Shown here: positions 5,143 through 6,246 of the stretch, piece by piece | How the letters are laid out: each line of letters starts with the position of its first letter | Numbering within the stretch: position 1 is the first letter of the stretch | Program-made: the position numbers and the translations under genes | Origin: Balneolaceae bacterium | GTDB taxonomy: Bacteria > Bacteroidota > Rhodothermia > Balneolales > Balneolaceae | Length of the DNA stretch: 6,246 nt | Reading direction: 5' to 3' | Assembly: GCA_003555185.1 (NCBI GenBank) | Contig: PWFZ01000040.1 | Span: 1-6,246 of the forward strand | Notes under the pieces: generated by a model | Database searches by the model: none | What the model was told of the DNA's origin: nothing | The model's input: the letters and a program-made list of their open reading frames with translations, nothing else

Positions 5143-6246
5143 ATGCTTTCACCTCCTCCTTTCGTATTAATGAACAATACTATGGCGAAATTTTACTATT
5201 CACTCACCATTATTCTGGCATTGTTTATCATCTCATCCTGTGCTCCCGGAAGCCCGCCTGCTAATCTTTCAATCTACCAGGTAAATATTTCCGCTGAACC
5301 GGAAGAGGCAGGTACCGTATCACCCACAACAGCAGATGTAGATGATGGAGAAGAGATAGAAATCACGGCATCACCAAATACCGGGTGGCTTTTCGACAGT
5401 TGGCAGGGTGATTACGATGGAAATACAAATCCGGCCACAGTAAGAGTCACCGAAAATAAGGATATAGTTGCTGTCTTTATAAAAAGAGAATATCCCTTAA
5501 CCATTTCTATTGAGGGCGAGGGTGCTGTAAGTGAGAGAGTCATCCAAGCCAGAACAACTGATTACCCTCATGGAACTACTGTGGAATTAACAGCCAATCC
5601 TGCAGATGGATGGGTGTTTTCCCATTGGGAAGGAGATGTAGACACCGATGGGAATCCGATTCAGATTACAATTGAGGAGGAAAAAGAAGTAACAGCCGTT
5701 TTTATACCAAGAGAGTTCGATCTGATAATAAATATTATAGGAGAAGGGTCTGTATCCGAGCAAGTTGTGCAGGGCGAAAACGCAGTTACTTTATCCGCTA
5801 ACCCCGATACGGGATGGGAATTTGTGGAGTGGAGAGGAGATGTTACAGGAACCGATAATCCTGTTGAGCTGGTAATGGATGAAGCCAAAGAAGTAACTGC
5901 AGTTTTCGAAAGAAAGCAGTATCCGCTCACCGTAAACATTGTGGGAGAAGGAACGGTATCCGAAGAAATTGTTCAGGCACGAACGACCGAATACTCATTT
6001 GGAACAACCGTAGAGTTAACGGCTTCACCGGCTGATGGGTGGATTTTTTCAAACTGGGATGGTGATCTATCCGGCAGCGAAAACCCTGTCCAGATAGAGA
6101 TTACAGAAGAGACGGAAGTAACCGCTGTGTTTGAAGAAGAAGCGGTCTTTTTTGAACTATCCACAACGACTGAGGGAGAGGGATCCATCTCTCCGGATTC
6201 CGGCGAATTCGAAGAGGGAACTGACGTGGAACTGACCGCAACCGCC
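5143..6246 (+). CDS. Lipoprotein with divergent InlB-type repeats, 3' end outside window
   Basis: The frame is open from the first ATG to the window end (368 codons, no stop). In-frame ATGs occur at 5143, 5170 and 5182; none has a clear ribosome site. The ATG at 5182 gives a compact lipoprotein signal, MAKFYYSLTIILALFIISSC, with lipobox ISSC (Cys is residue 33 counted from 5143), so 5182 or 5170 may be the true start. Four repeats follow at about 45-116, 117-191, 192-259 and 260-336, with a fifth from 337. Each has GxVS or GxIS, then GTTVELTA-like, GWxFxxWxGD, NP and VTAVF motifs, matching the divergent InlB B-repeat (Flg_new_2) family of surface proteins. Repeat 3 is about 7 residues shorter. 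The mature part is acidic. Any functional domain after the repeats is not visible. Confidence 0.85.
   Translation, partial: MLSPPPFVLMNNTMAKFYYSLTIILALFIISSCAPGSPPANLSIYQVNISAEPEEAGTVSPTTADVDDGEEIEITASPNTGWLFDSWQGDYDGNTNPATVRVTENKDIVAVFIKREYPLTISIEGEGAVSERVIQARTTDYPHGTTVELTANPADGWVFSHWEGDVDTDGNPIQITIEEEKEVTAVFIPREFDLIINIIGEGSVSEQVVQGENAVTLSANPDTGWEFVEWRGDVTGTDNPVELVMDEAKEVTAVFERKQYPLTVNIVGEGTVSEEIVQARTTEYSFGTTVELTASPADGWIFSNWDGDLSGSENPVQIEITEETEVTAVFEEEAVFFELSTTTEGEGSISPDSGEFEEGTDVELTATA

Noticed and set aside
5661..6188. Minus-strand open frames opposite the lipoprotein gene
   Set aside because: They are antisense shadows of the repeat-rich coding frame, with low-complexity Ser/Thr/Val composition.

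Overview
The window looks like an AT-rich chromosomal segment from the Bacteroidota/Balneolota group. The grounds are a bacterial fatty acid desaturase of the type common there, an outer-membrane beta-barrel protein, a lipoprotein with divergent InlB-type repeats, and ribosome-binding sites that are weak or absent. This placement is inferred from protein style, not from a marker gene.

Positions 1-1560 hold no convincing protein gene. They contain a tandem array that reads best on the minus strand as at least four small-RNA genes, at about 1406-1286, 1125-999, 701-582 and 325-232. Each has a TATNAT -10 box, exactly 6 nt, then a GGAC start. Three of the four continue in nearly the same way (GGACAATAGCACA), with a purine tract of GAGAGA type. 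Each ends in hairpins whose shared loop core is UUGAGCA, the last followed by a run of 7-9 U (after one or two other bases in some copies). A conserved block of about 29 bp lies at the same distance (43 intervening bp) upstream of all four -10 boxes. Stem mismatches in three hairpins are G-U pairs on the minus strand but A-C clashes on the plus strand, which supports minus-strand transcription. The leftmost copy of the upstream block has no gene in the window, so the array probably continues to the left. A decayed unit lies at 1462-1560.

Positions 1720-2832 (+) encode a membrane fatty acid desaturase with all three histidine boxes. It is convergent with an outer-membrane beta-barrel protein at 2903-4693 (-). 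About 450 bp of intergenic DNA then separates that gene from a divergent, 3'-truncated lipoprotein gene starting near 5143 (+), which carries four complete InlB-like repeats and part of a fifth.

The three proteins all concern the cell envelope (lipid unsaturation, outer membrane, surface lipoprotein), but they do not form one operon. The most notable link is that the RNA-loop heptamer UUGAGCA recurs once outside the array, between the Shine-Dalgarno-like G run and the start codon of the beta-barrel gene. The lipoprotein leader also shares an 11-nt purine-rich stretch with one of the RNAs. A regulatory connection between array and envelope genes is a hypothesis only.
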